Positions 16,366 to 24,517 are shown, numbered from the stretch's first letter. The stretch is DNA of 64,000 nucleotides from Zavarzinella sp. (GCA_041399155.1 JAWKTI010000003.1:620001-684000); one strand, 5' to 3'. Notes: generated by a model not told the origin, from the sequence alone. Translations and numbers: made by a program.

Positions 16366-16461
16366 GCGCTCAACCTGACCCGGTGCTGCTGGGTGGGTTT
16401 TGTGGTAGAATCCGTGTCGAGTGGCCCGGCAGCACCGGGCAGGTTAGCTTCAACGTTAGGG
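16366..16461 (+). other. attC site 3
   Basis: It runs from GCGCTCAAC to the core GTTAGGG (16455-16461). The arms CAACCTGACCCGGTGCTGC and GCAGCACCGGGCAGGTTAG are almost perfect complements, making this the clearest attC in the array. Confidence 0.85.
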
Positions 16462-16475
16462 CAATCGAGACATAC

Positions 16476-16721
16476 GTGTCTTCCGATGTACGATTAGAAT
16501 TTGCAGATTTCCTAGAACGCCTTGCGGATGGTCGAGGTGTATGTAGTAGTATCGAGTGGGGTAAATTCATTGTCGGCCATTATCGTGATCAAGAAGTCGA
16601 AGAGATTCGTCGTAGCGTAGCCCGACTAGGTATTAGCTGGGCGTTTCGAGAATGGCCTGACCTGAATCTTGAGTTGCTGCGTAAGTGGTCCATTCAGTTG
16701 CGTCGGTCGTCCGTGCCCTAA
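16476..16721 (+). CDS. cassette 4: small hypothetical protein (81 aa)
   Basis: A GTG at 16476, 14 bases after the attC core, opens an 81-residue frame; the frame is open back to 16332 but that part is the attC. The product reads VSSDVRLEFADFLERLADG, then CSSIEWGKFIVGHYRDQEVEE, and ends basic (KWSIQLRRSSVP). It appears to be a small soluble helical protein. I recognise no family. The stop TAA lies inside the next attC's first core (CCCTAAC). Confidence 0.55.
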   Translation: MSSDVRLEFADFLERLADGRGVCSSIEWGKFIVGHYRDQEVEEIRRSVARLGISWAFREWPDLNLELLRKWSIQLRRSSVP

Positions 16722-16822
16722 CCAACCGCTGCAGTGGACGAGCACGCGTGCGTTGAAAGTGTAATTCGTGCCTTGTGCGTCCTGCCCCGCACGCGGCTCG
16801 CAACTGAGCGGCAGCGTTCGGC
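16716..16822 (+). other. attC site 4
   Basis: It runs from CCCTAAC, overlapping the stop codon, to the core GTTCGGC (16816-16822). The arms CGCTGCAGTGGACGAGCACG and GGCTCGCAACTGAGCGGCAGCG pair with small bulges. Confidence 0.8.
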
Positions 16823-16851
16823 TACAGAGGTGGAGGTACAGTTAGCCAGCC

Positions 16852-17292
16852 ATGGGCGTTCAATCCGACCTCATCCTCGCGAGGGCCGATGCAGCGGAGG
16901 ACATCCGCGCGTCAGATAGTCCCTCTGCCGAATGGGACGGCTTCAGCTTCAAGGGTATGGATAACGTGAAGATCGCGATGCTGTTGTCGCTTCTGAGCAG
17001 CCAATCGCCGAGTGCGGACTTTGGGAAGTGGCTTGACGCGATTCCCACTGTCGGCGATGAGGTGAACGGTCCGTGGGTCTTCACGCTCGCAGACAATGCT
17101 GTCGACGCCCTTGCCGCAATCGCCTCCAAAGAGGATGAAGAGTTTGGAACGCTGGCCAAATCGTGGGGCGCGAATAAGGAGTTCGAGGGCTGGGAACCGG
17201 ACGAAGTGAACGAACTCCTTCGCAGCATCGGCGACCTTGCCGAGACAGCGACGCTAGAGAAGAAGTCGATGTTTTTGTGGGTGTCCCTGTGA
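16852..17292 (+). CDS. cassette 5: hypothetical protein (146 aa)
   Basis: The ATG at 16852 is 30 bases after the core site. The product opens MGVQSDLILARADAAEDI and continues with AEWDGFSFKGMDNVKIAMLL, PWVFTLADNAVDALAAI and a final KKSMFLWVSL. I have seen proteins of this layout annotated only as hypothetical in planctomycetes and actinobacteria. It has no membrane segment. An alpha/beta fold with a helical C-terminal half is likely. It is intact, and no neighbouring partner suggests a role. Confidence 0.65.
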   Translation: MGVQSDLILARADAAEDIRASDSPSAEWDGFSFKGMDNVKIAMLLSLLSSQSPSADFGKWLDAIPTVGDEVNGPWVFTLADNAVDALAAIASKEDEEFGTLAKSWGANKEFEGWEPDEVNELLRSIGDLAETATLEKKSMFLWVSL

Positions 17293-17297
17293 AGGCT

Positions 17298-17400
17298 GGC
17301 TAACCACGCACTGGAACGGACTGACCGGGCGGAACGGTCCTTTTGTGATTCGAAAGATGGTCGAGCGCCAGGCTGGCCGTTCAATGCTGATCCGTTATCA
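17298..17400 (+). other. attC site 5
   Basis: It runs from GGCTAACC to the core GTTATCA (17394-17400). The arms CTAACCACGCACTGGAACGG and GGCCGTTCAATGCTGATCCG pair less completely than in the other sites. Position relative to the flanking genes supports the call. Confidence 0.65.
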
Positions 17401-17408
17401 TCAATGAC

Positions 17409-17948
17409 ATGACCCTCGACGATCTCAAGCGATTGATTGAAACAGCCAACTGGTTCGCCAATCTCGGAAAAGCGATTACCGCGCCGGGGCTCGTTCCCGT
17501 CACGGACTCCGATTGGCAGCGTTTCATGCATGCTACCACGTGTGCGGAATTTGGCCTTCCGCACGGTGACAGCGTTTTCGAGAAGCCTCTGTTCTGGGAA
17601 ATGACTTGGCTGCCGACCGCGAACGAGGAAACTGATCCAATCCACGGATGTGCGCTTGAAGATGCAGCGTGCCACCTGAATCGAGAAGATAAATTCAAAG
17701 CCGCGCGTATCGAGGCTTTTCGTTTGGCCCTGGTGTCGCAGCGCAAAGTTCCGGAATTGCCCGCGCTCAAGGTTGGGGCGACAGACTCAAACAACCCAGC
17801 GCGAATGGCAGGAAGATTTGCCTGCCGATTGGCTGCTTCGGAGATTGTCGTGGATCAGGTTGGCTTTTGGTGTGAGATGGTGCGGCTATTCCACAAGGGC
17901 CATTGGCCGTTCGGTCGTTTGCCAAGCGGCGAGATTGCTGTCTTGTGA
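17409..17948 (+). CDS. cassette 6: hypothetical protein (179 aa)
   Basis: The ATG at 17409 lies 8 bases after the core site. The product begins MTLDDLKRLIETANWFANLG and has an acidic, Trp-rich middle (KPLFWEMTWLPTANEETD) and a C-terminal RLFHKGHWPFGRLPSGEIAVL. The last part, a one-line W-P-F-G-R-L...G summary, is common in small proteins linked to immunity or SMI1/KNR4-like folds, but I cannot assign it. It is soluble, with no signal peptide. Confidence 0.6.
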   Translation: MTLDDLKRLIETANWFANLGKAITAPGLVPVTDSDWQRFMHATTCAEFGLPHGDSVFEKPLFWEMTWLPTANEETDPIHGCALEDAACHLNREDKFKAARIEAFRLALVSQRKVPELPALKVGATDSNNPARMAGRFACRLAASEIVVDQVGFWCEMVRLFHKGHWPFGRLPSGEIAVL

Positions 17949-17962
17949 CGGCGCGGAGCAGC

Positions 17963-18058
17963 TGCTAACAAAGTGTTGCACTTGACGGGCCGGTATTTCG
18001 GTTTTTCGAGACACCACGTTCCTTGCATCCGGCTGGCAAGTGAACGCAGGCGTTATGC
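17963..18058 (+). other. attC site 6
   Basis: It runs from TGCTAAC to the core GTTATGC (18052-18058). The arms GTTGCACTTGACGGGCCGG and CCGGCTGGCAAGTGAACGC pair with the usual one-base offsets. Confidence 0.8.
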
Positions 18059-18070
18059 GTCGGAAGCACG

Positions 18071-18616
18071 ATGGGGACTACGCACCGATTTCTCGCACTT
18101 GGTAGCGACCTTCAACAGGTCTACAGCTGGGTCGCTGCACTCCCCAATCCGCCAAAGCTGATCCCGGCTTCCGGCTGCCAGCACCTCCACTTTGATTCCC
18201 TCGGAGGCCTTCAACCGCCGACCGGAGCGGTGGATCCGAAGCAGTCGCCGGTCGCGTCGCTTTTTGTTCCTGAGCAGATTCGGTCGGTGCTGTGGACGGC
18301 GGGCGAACTTCATTTTCTCGCGACTCCACTTCGCGAGAAGTTTCCTGAGCTTCACGCGATCAGCAAGAGATTTGCCAAATGGCTCCACGAGTTTGATTGC
18401 GTTTTCGAGTCGCCAGGCAAGCAAGGCGCGTTTGACTACTACTTGGAAGGTAGCTTGCGGAATTTCGATCCGCCGATCTTCGCGTTGCCAGAGGCGTTCG
18501 CTGCATTGAGAGGCGGCCAGTACTTCGTATCGCACGGTTCCACGCCGGAAAGCGTTGAGTTTCTGTGTGGGTCGCTACGTCTGCGCGGTGTAAACTGCGA
18601 AACGGCCGACGCATAG
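18071..18616 (+). CDS. cassette 7: hypothetical protein (181 aa)
   Basis: The ATG at 18071 follows the core site by 12 bases. The product starts MGTTHRFLALGSDLQQVYSW and contains SPVASLFVPEQIRSVLWTAG and HAISKRFAKWLHEFDCVFESP, ending LRLRGVNCETADA. The N-terminal segments RFLALGSD and VYSWVAALP could be part of an alpha/beta fold. No family is recognised. It is the last cassette gene; the sequence after its stop has only an incomplete attC. Confidence 0.6.
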   Translation: MGTTHRFLALGSDLQQVYSWVAALPNPPKLIPASGCQHLHFDSLGGLQPPTGAVDPKQSPVASLFVPEQIRSVLWTAGELHFLATPLREKFPELHAISKRFAKWLHEFDCVFESPGKQGAFDYYLEGSLRNFDPPIFALPEAFAALRGGQYFVSHGSTPESVEFLCGSLRLRGVNCETADA

Positions 18617-18852
18617 CCACAAGTTGCAATTGACCGCAGTGGATCGACACTGAGATCATCGCCGTGCACTTGCAAGGGCAACTCGAGTGCCCGTAAATAA
18701 AGCATAGTGAGCCGCAGAAGTGCATTGCCTACGCTTTCCCCGCCCGTGTCGGTCCCGGTTTCTGCCCAGTGGGCAAATCGTTCCGCCGGGTGGGCGTTTC
18801 AATAAGACAACTTGTAGATTCCGTACGTGTGGGCAAGAGTTGAGATAATTTC
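18617..18852 (+). other. end of cassette array, incomplete attC
   Basis: CATAGCCACAAGTTGCAATT right after the cassette 7 stop resembles the left ends of the other attC sites, with CTTGCAAGGGCAACT at about 18668-18682 as a weak partner. No clear GTTRRRY core closes it. The rest, to 18852, holds no gene I can support. Confidence 0.4.
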
Positions 18853-19113
18853 ATGGCGAACCTGGTTTCTCCCGAATGGCTAACTGCTCGAGATGGTGGC
18901 TTGGCACCTGGTTTGAACGAACGAACCGTGCTGGTGACATTTCATGGTCACCCGCAGTACCGTCTGGTGGCCGCACCCGCTAAAGGTACTTTTACGTGCG
19001 TCATCACCCAGATGAATAACGGCAAACGGCTCGATCTGGGCAAGCAGTACGATTCGCTGCAACTGGCACTGACCAAGGGGCTGGACGAATTACGAGAGCG
19101 GCTGGGGTGGTAA
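18853..19113 (+). CDS. small hypothetical protein (86 aa)
   Basis: The 86-residue product has a compact alpha/beta look: VLVTFHGHPQYRLVAAPAKG, then FTCVITQMNNGKRLD, and a final helix LQLALTKGLDELRERLGW. It is soluble with no signal. I recognise no named domain, but the sequence is orderly and codon use matches the planctomycete flank rather than the cassettes. It probably marks the return to core chromosome. The next gene is on the same strand 125 bases downstream. Confidence 0.65.
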   Translation: MANLVSPEWLTARDGGLAPGLNERTVLVTFHGHPQYRLVAAPAKGTFTCVITQMNNGKRLDLGKQYDSLQLALTKGLDELRERLGW

Positions 19114-19238
19114 ACCGGCAGGATTATGAAGATATTTTCATGAATGATTGGTTTTTGCTGTCTCATCGTGCAAATCATTAAAATGGAAGTTGAGAACCAC
19201 CTGGTTTGATCTGTTGGTGGCAACCGGAGAAGACAACG

Positions 19239-20726
19239 ATGTCGCAATTTTTCCCATGTCCGAATCCTCAATGCGATTATCCTTTTGACAGCAACGTGCT
19301 GCCACCTGCGGCAATGGTGACCTGTCCGAAATGTGCCACCCGATTTCCGTATCGGGCCGGTTTCCCCATCCCCACCATGGAGCAATTACAGGCGCCCGTG
19401 GGCAGTCCGGGTGGGCAGGTTCCGGTTGCGGGCTTTGCCGCACCTGCACCGGGTGCCACCGCACCTGCATCAACGGGCGAACGGCCTGTGGTGAACTATG
19501 CGACTGGCCGGCGGATGAATAACGCCCTCCTGACGGGCTTACTGGTCGGTGGGTTTACCCTGTTCCTGGTGCTGGCGATTGTTGGCTTCCTGATATTCAA
19601 CAAAAAAGGCACCGATTTCTTCGGTCCCACCCCATTTCGGGATGAGCGACTGAACTTTACCTTTAAAGGCTTTGATTCTGGTTGGGAAGAAGATGCCCAA
19701 CTGCGGGAATCACTGCAGTTAAACATTTTTCTCCGCAAAAAGGCGGGTGCGAATGCCTGGATTGGCATGTACGCCCACGATTTTGATACACGGGAACCGC
19801 GTCCGAATGAATTGCGGGCTCAGATCGACCGCCGTCTTCGGACCCGTTTCAAAAATACCCTGGAGACCCGCGAGGTTCCCGGCCTGACATGGGGTGGCCA
19901 ACCTGCGATTGCGATTGAATTTTCGGCGAATTACGACACCACACCGGAAATTGCCGATGAGGAAAGCAAAACCTTCCTTTCCTGCCGTGGGGAAGTGTAT
20001 GCGATGACGTACAAAGGGGTGGCATACCTGCTGATCTTCTGGGGGGATGCCAAGGACTGGGATTCATTAAAGCCAGAACTGGTGCAGGTTCGGTCACGCT
20101 TCGAATTGGGCAAGTTTCGGGAAAAATGGAAGCCTCAGCAGCTCAGTACGATCACCTACACCGATCCCAAAGATCGATTTACGATCACCGACCAGAACGA
20201 AATCTGGCGGATGGGCAGATCGCCCGATGATCCGGAACAGAAAGGCCCGCGTAAAGGCAATGCGATTCGCAACGATTACTACATTTTACCCAAAGAAATT
20301 GATCCGGCGGGCATTATGTGTTTCCGTGCCATCAAGAAATTCCTGGACAAAGGTGGGAATGAATCGGGCCGCACCGATGTGAAAGCTTTGGTGGTGGAAC
20401 TGCCAAACACGGGTGATCCGCTGGCATCGGCAAAAAATCATGTTCTTGAACGGATTCGCCGTGACTATCCGGAAGGAACCGAGAATCTGACATTGGAAGA
20501 TGCTAATTCGCCAAACGAAATTGAGCTTCCCAGTGATGGGGAATTGAAAATTGGCCGTTTTCTCTTTCGTGATCCCCTGAGTCGGGACGATAAGACCTAT
20601 TGGATTATTGCCGCACGTGTGGTGGGTGACAAAACCATTGCGGTGGAAATCGATGTGCCGGAAAAATATGCCCTGCCGGTAGAAGAGTGGATGGTGAACT
20701 TTGCATCATCCCTGCAGCCAAAATAA
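19239..20726 (+). CDS. zinc-ribbon membrane protein with extracytoplasmic domain
   Basis: I took the ATG at 19239, which has GGAGAAG upstream and an immediate zinc ribbon; the frame is open from 19206. Order in the 495-residue product: zinc ribbon of the MJ0042 type (Cys7, Cys12, Cys29, Cys32; CPNPQC...CPKC), a Pro/Ala/Gly linker (about 45-85), one membrane span (95-120), then about 370 residues outside. The outer part has two similar beta-rich halves (each with a FTFKGF/DRFTITDQNEIWR start), perhaps a duplicated PsbP/MOG1-like fold. This architecture is common in planctomycetes; function is unknown. It is followed 16 bases later by ruvC. Confidence 0.8.
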   Translation: MSQFFPCPNPQCDYPFDSNVLPPAAMVTCPKCATRFPYRAGFPIPTMEQLQAPVGSPGGQVPVAGFAAPAPGATAPASTGERPVVNYATGRRMNNALLTGLLVGGFTLFLVLAIVGFLIFNKKGTDFFGPTPFRDERLNFTFKGFDSGWEEDAQLRESLQLNIFLRKKAGANAWIGMYAHDFDTREPRPNELRAQIDRRLRTRFKNTLETREVPGLTWGGQPAIAIEFSANYDTTPEIADEESKTFLSCRGEVYAMTYKGVAYLLIFWGDAKDWDSLKPELVQVRSRFELGKFREKWKPQQLSTITYTDPKDRFTITDQNEIWRMGRSPDDPEQKGPRKGNAIRNDYYILPKEIDPAGIMCFRAIKKFLDKGGNESGRTDVKALVVELPNTGDPLASAKNHVLERIRRDYPEGTENLTLEDANSPNEIELPSDGELKIGRFLFRDPLSRDDKTYWIIAARVVGDKTIAVEIDVPEKYALPVEEWMVNFASSLQPK

Positions 20727-20742
20727 TTGCAAAAAAGCGTTC

Positions 20743-21327
20743 ATGACAACAATTCTGGGTATCGATCCGGGTTTAGGCAAAACAGGTTACGCCGTTTTAG
20801 AGGCCGATTCCCAGCAACTGAAACTGGTGGAAGGCGGGATCATTCGGCCCGGCAGTGGGGTGCAGGACCATGAATTGGCCCCCAGGTTACTGCAACTGCA
20901 CCAATCCCTGATGGAAATTCTGCAGCAATATTCCCCCAGTGTGCTGGTGGTCGAGCAGCTGTATTCTCATTACGATCACCCACGCACGGCGATTATTATG
21001 GGCCACGCCCGTGGGGCGATTTTACTGGCAGGTGCCCAGCATGGCCTGAATGTGGTGAGTTACGCCGCGACACAGATTAAAAAAGTATTAACAGGCAATG
21101 GGCGTGCCAGCAAAGATCAGGTGCAGTATGCGATTATGAGAGAATTTTCATTGCCTGCGCCTCCAGAACCACCTGATGTGGCAGATGCGATTGCCATTGC
21201 CTTGTGCCACGCCCACCTGGGAGGGTGGGGGAATGGTATCCGCAACGCCCAGATTTCCGGGGTCAATCTGCGGGAATTAGGTTTGTTGCCACCAGAACCC
21301 CACAGCAGCACGGAAGGTGCGGCATGA
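20743..21327 (+). CDS. ruvC: crossover junction endodeoxyribonuclease RuvC
   Basis: RuvC cuts Holliday junctions symmetrically at the end of recombination. The 194-residue product has the RNase H-like core with acidic residues Asp8 (GIDPGLGKTGYA), Glu71 (VVEQLYSH), Asp145 and Asp148 (PPDVADAIAIALCHAH). The ATG at 20743 is preferred over an open frame from 20701, which overlaps the upstream gene. The last codons overlap the ruvA start as ATGA, so both subunits are made together. ruvB is not in the window. Confidence 0.95.
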   Translation: MTTILGIDPGLGKTGYAVLEADSQQLKLVEGGIIRPGSGVQDHELAPRLLQLHQSLMEILQQYSPSVLVVEQLYSHYDHPRTAIIMGHARGAILLAGAQHGLNVVSYAATQIKKVLTGNGRASKDQVQYAIMREFSLPAPPEPPDVADAIAIALCHAHLGGWGNGIRNAQISGVNLRELGLLPPEPHSSTEGAA

Positions 21328-21947
21328 TTTCCAAAATTACCGGCGTTTTACAGCGTGTTCTGGACGAGGAGGCCCGCCTGCAGGTGGGGGCGTTTGAATA
21401 CCAGATTCTGATACCGGAATTCATCCGCCGCCAGATTCAGACGCGGTGCAGCGAAGATTTTACCTTTTACACCATCCACTATCTGGAAGGTGGCAGCAAT
21501 TCGAACCGATTTATCCCGCGGTTAGTGGGATTTTTGACCGAGATGGAGCTGGAATTCTTCGAATTGTTCTGCACAGTCGACAAAGTGGGTACCAAAAAAG
21601 CCCTGAAAGCGATGAGCCGACCGATTCATGAAATTGCCGAGGCGATTCAACGTCAGGATGCAAAATGGCTGACCACGATGCCTGGCGTGGGCAAAACCTC
21701 TGCCGAACAGATTATTGCGACGTTACGGAACAAAGTAACCCGCTACGCGATGAGCAACCGCCCACGTACGGAAGCAGGTGGCAGCGGAGTGGATCCGAAT
21801 CTGATGGATGATGTCTACCAGGGACTTCTGGCACTAGGATTATCCCCACTGGATGCCCGCGATCGGCTGGACGCATTGGTGCAGCGAAATGACCCATTTA
21901 CCACGGTAGATGAGGCAATTATGAAGATTTTTAAGAAAATTGACTAA
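21324..21947 (+). CDS. ruvA: Holliday junction branch migration protein RuvA
   Basis: RuvA is a tetramer that clamps Holliday junctions and loads the RuvB motor. The 207-residue product has the N-terminal OB domain (MISKITGVLQRVL...), the double helix-hairpin-helix region with LTTMPGVGKTSAEQIIATL, and the C-terminal RuvB-binding domain (DVYQGLLALGLSPLDA). In this version the first hairpin reads FCTVDKVGTKKALKAM, where many RuvA have a glycine-rich VxGxGPK. The start overlaps ruvC by four bases. Confidence 0.92.
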   Translation: MISKITGVLQRVLDEEARLQVGAFEYQILIPEFIRRQIQTRCSEDFTFYTIHYLEGGSNSNRFIPRLVGFLTEMELEFFELFCTVDKVGTKKALKAMSRPIHEIAEAIQRQDAKWLTTMPGVGKTSAEQIIATLRNKVTRYAMSNRPRTEAGGSGVDPNLMDDVYQGLLALGLSPLDARDRLDALVQRNDPFTTVDEAIMKIFKKID

Positions 21948-22017
21948 GCCGCACGCGATACGTGCAGGAAAAACTGCATATAGAAGTAACACGGGTGGTT
22001 ATCTGCCGACAGTCGAA

Positions 22018-22467
22018 CTACTTTTTCATGAATTTCAAATAAATTTGCTTCCCTTTCGAGCCATCAAACGCCTCGGGCCGCACTTTGGCATCATCCGTTT
22101 CGTCTGTAAAACACAATTCCAGCGTTTTTCCGTCGATTTTGACAATTCCTAACATCGGTTTGCCTTTTTCAGCCCCTTCGTTGGGGGTCAGGTCGATTGC
22201 AATTGGCTTCTGGCTGGCATCGATCACCATAGTGGCTGGCTTTTTGATGGTCATCCCGTCACGTGTGGTGATCAGTGTCGCAGTGTCCTTCGAAATCTCC
22301 AATTGCAGGCTTTTCACGATTTCGTCTGGTGCACGCATCCCACCACGGGTAAGTTCGACAGGCACCCAGGTGCCTTGTAGTGCGTCAACGATCTTCTTGT
22401 TGGCTGCGTCGTCTGCCACCGTGGGCAGCGTACAGGCAAGAACGATGAATAATGATAGTTTTCTCAT
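22018..22467 (-). CDS. TIGR03067-type secreted lipocalin-like protein
   Basis: From the ATG at 22467 the product has 149 residues with a signal peptide (MRKLSLFIVLACTLPTVADD). The longer open frame up to 22671 has no protein character. The mature part, IVDALQGTWVPVELTRGGMR followed by short beta strands and KGKPMLGIVKIDGKTLELCF, matches the planctomycete TIGR03067 family, a small beta-barrel domain often present in many copies in Gemmataceae. The ligand is unknown. It is convergent with ruvA and divergent from the ribosomal cluster. Confidence 0.85.
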   Translation of the reverse strand: MRKLSLFIVLACTLPTVADDAANKKIVDALQGTWVPVELTRGGMRAPDEIVKSLQLEISKDTATLITTRDGMTIKKPATMVIDASQKPIAIDLTPNEGAEKGKPMLGIVKIDGKTLELCFTDETDDAKVRPEAFDGSKGKQIYLKFMKK

Positions 22468-22765
22468 GATATTCCTTGTAAATATTTGGAACTTGTACAG
22501 ATCCAGCACACTATTCTGCCAGTTTATTGCAAAAAATCCAATGCCAGAGACGCTGGATGTGGTTAAACGGGCAGATTCCAAATGAGAAATCTTAGAGTTA
22601 GAGGCTCGATCGATGAAGAAAAACATGAATTGCCAGAATTTGGCACGAAAACATCTTCTGCTTATTGCCATTTTTAAGTGGACTAACTAACGTAGTCTAT
22701 TCCTGATTACCCCAAAAAGTGGCAATCAGGTATTAAGTTGTCGCTGAATACCCGGTGTTTTACAG

Positions 22766-23083
22766 ATGATGAACGAGAAAATCCGTATCCGAATGGAAGG
22801 ATATGACCACGAAACGCTAGATCGTACGGCCGCGGAGATTGTGGATACGGCTCGTCGCACAGGTGCAGAAGTACACGGTCCGATCCCGTTGCCAACACGC
22901 ATCGAGCGGTACACCGTGTTGCGATCGCCCCACATTGACCGGAAATCTCGCGAACAATTTGAAATTCGTACACATAAGCGATTGATCGAAATTCTGTCTC
23001 CAACGACGAAAACGATTGAGGCACTGAACAAAGGTGGGCTCAGCCTGCCAGCGGGTGTCGATATCAAAATCAAGGTGACTTGA
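22766..23083 (+). CDS. rpsJ: 30S ribosomal protein S10
   Basis: This 105-residue S10 (104 if the second ATG is used) is of normal length. It has the RIRMEGYDHETLDRTAAEIV start, the HGPIPLPTRIERYTVLRSPH loop and the HKRLIEILSPT segment that binds NusB and NusG as well as the 30S head. It opens the cluster. A 308-base gap with a hairpin separates it from rplD, where rplC is normally found. Confidence 0.97.
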   Translation: MMNEKIRIRMEGYDHETLDRTAAEIVDTARRTGAEVHGPIPLPTRIERYTVLRSPHIDRKSREQFEIRTHKRLIEILSPTTKTIEALNKGGLSLPAGVDIKIKVT

Positions 23084-23391
23084 TCAAATTGCTTGACGAT
23101 TGTGGGAAAGTTGCTAACAATTTCTTTTCCCACGATTTCAAAAACGAAGTCGGTGATCGAACAGTTGGCTGAAATGTGCAACTGAATGCTTCTGTCGCCA
23201 GATTTCGAAAAAAATTGTTGAAAACGGTAAATAAAGGCCGCAAGCCTGATTGTAAAACAGGCGGCGGCTTTTCTGTTGATGGCCCTTGGTTGTCGGCAGG
23301 TAACCCGGTTTCTCGACTCTGGGTGGTTTTTGTTGTTTGTAAATCAGGCAGTTGGCTTCCGCAAGTTGCTGCTGCTTAAGGACTTAGGGAC
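23084..23391. other. gap in the S10 cluster where rplC is expected
   Basis: These 308 bases are too short for L3 (about 210 codons) and show no L3 segments in any frame. They hold a strong hairpin at 23237-23272 and a long untranslated stretch before rplD, as expected of a leader with control elements. Confidence 0.7.
23237..23272 (+). terminator. intrinsic terminator or attenuator between rpsJ and rplD
   Basis: GCCGC-aa-GCCTG (23237-23248) pairs with CAGGC-g-GCGGC (23258-23268) across a nine-base loop, followed by TTTT and CTG. The T run is short, so partial termination or an L4-type attenuation control is plausible. Confidence 0.6.
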
Positions 23392-24114
23392 ATGGCATCC
23401 CCTCGAATCGAAACAGTAACGGGCAGCTTTGCAATTCCAGTGCTGGATGCAAGCGGCAAGCAAATCGAAACCATTACGGTGGATGCAGCGGAGTTTGGTG
23501 GCAAAATCAGCCCCACCCTGCTGCACGAAGCTGTTTTGATGTACGAAGCAAACCAGCGTGCAGGCACCCACAGCACCCTTCGCCGAAGTGAAGTTGCTGG
23601 TAGTACCAAGAAGCTCTTCAAGCAGAAGGGTACGGGTAATGCCCGCGTGGGTAACAAGCGAACCAATAAACGGCGTGGTGGTGGTACTGCAAAAGGACCA
23701 AAACCTCGCGATTACAGCTACGCATTGCCACGCAAAGCGATGCGAAGTGCCACCCGGATGGCGATTCTGGCCAAGATTCGCGATGGCGAAGCTGTGGTGA
23801 TTGACCAGTTTGGACTTGCTGAAATCAAAACCAAGGCAATGGCCACAGTGCTGAATCAGGTGGTGGCAACTACTTCGGCTGCTGCTGCTGATGCACCCAA
23901 AAAGAAAGCCAAGCCAACCACGATGCTGATTGGTACCGGTGGTATCGATAGCGTGGTGTACAAATCGGCCCGTAATCTGCCTGGCGTGCAAGTGCTGCCC
24001 GCCAGCGATTTTAATACTTACGCCGTGCTACGGCCTGCCCGACTGGTGCTGACACGGGACGCACTGGAAGCATTGCGAAACCCACAACCCAAAGCAAAGC
24101 CCGAGGCTGCCTAA
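23392..24114 (+). CDS. rplD: 50S ribosomal protein L4
   Basis: L4 binds 23S rRNA domain I, lines the exit tunnel and in many bacteria represses its own operon. The 240-residue product is about 40 longer than usual through an Ala/Lys-rich insert (TTSAAAADAPKKKAKPTT, about residues 161-178) and a C-terminal Lys/Ala tail. The tunnel loop KKLFKQKGTGNARVGNKRTN and the NLPGVQVLPASDFNTYAVL end are clear. It follows the leader hairpin and is 40 bases before rplW. Confidence 0.96.
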   Translation: MASPRIETVTGSFAIPVLDASGKQIETITVDAAEFGGKISPTLLHEAVLMYEANQRAGTHSTLRRSEVAGSTKKLFKQKGTGNARVGNKRTNKRRGGGTAKGPKPRDYSYALPRKAMRSATRMAILAKIRDGEAVVIDQFGLAEIKTKAMATVLNQVVATTSAAAADAPKKKAKPTTMLIGTGGIDSVVYKSARNLPGVQVLPASDFNTYAVLRPARLVLTRDALEALRNPQPKAKPEAA

Positions 24115-24154
24115 CCAGTTTTTCCAAGGAATAACAATCGGGTGGAATTGAGTC

Positions 24155-24517
24155 ATGAAAACGAGACCACGACCAGTAAAATATCGTCGTAAAAATAAAC
24201 TGCGGTTTGAGCATATTCCCGGACCTTCCGGAGTAGTGCTGGAGCCGTATCAGGTGATTATGCGTCCCCTGGTGACCGAAAAAGGCACGCACCAGAGTTC
24301 CAAGCACAACGGGTACAGCTTCAAAGTGAACAAGCTGGCCACGAAATCGGATATCAAATCGGCAATCGAAGTGATGTTCAATGTGCGTGTGACCAAAGTG
24401 TGCACCCAGATTCGCCACGGTAAAGCCCGTCGCGTGCGTTTCAAGGTGGGGCATATGCCAGATTGGAAGAAAGCAATTGTGTTTCTTCATGAAGAAGACA
24501 AGATTGACTTCTTTTAA
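24155..24517 (+). CDS. rplW: 50S ribosomal protein L23
   Basis: L23 sits at the exit of the peptide tunnel and docks trigger factor and SRP. The core begins at YQVIMRPLVTEKGTHQSSKHNGY and includes IKSAIEVMFNVRVTKVCT and the basic GKARRVRF loop. At 120 residues it has a basic N-terminal extension of about 30 (MKTRPRPVKYRRKNKLRFE) not found in most bacteria. The ATG at 24155 is the first in frame; an internal start near the core would lose the extension but has no ribosome site. Confidence 0.95.
   Translation: MKTRPRPVKYRRKNKLRFEHIPGPSGVVLEPYQVIMRPLVTEKGTHQSSKHNGYSFKVNKLATKSDIKSAIEVMFNVRVTKVCTQIRHGKARRVRFKVGHMPDWKKAIVFLHEEDKIDFF

Larger units (their letters stand above)
12712..18650 (+). mobile_element. 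integron gene-cassette array, seven gene-bearing cassettes, one attC split by an IS
   Basis: Between the integrase stub and the gene at 18853 lie seven small genes, all on the plus strand. Each is separated from the next by a 70-110 base imperfect inverted repeat that starts with (C)TAAC-like bases at or near the stop codon and ends with GTTRRRY-like bases (GTTATGT, GTTCGGT, GTTAGGG, GTTCGGC, GTTATCA, GTTATGC). Starts follow the core site by 8-36 bases, except in the first cassette. This is the standard cassette-attC layout. With no intact integrase in view it resembles a cluster of attC sites lacking an integrase. Composition varies between cassettes and differs from the flanks. Confidence 0.85.

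Noticed and set aside
23176..23379. A small frame between rpsJ and rplD as a shortened L3
   Set aside because: No L3 motif is present and the frame runs through the hairpin.
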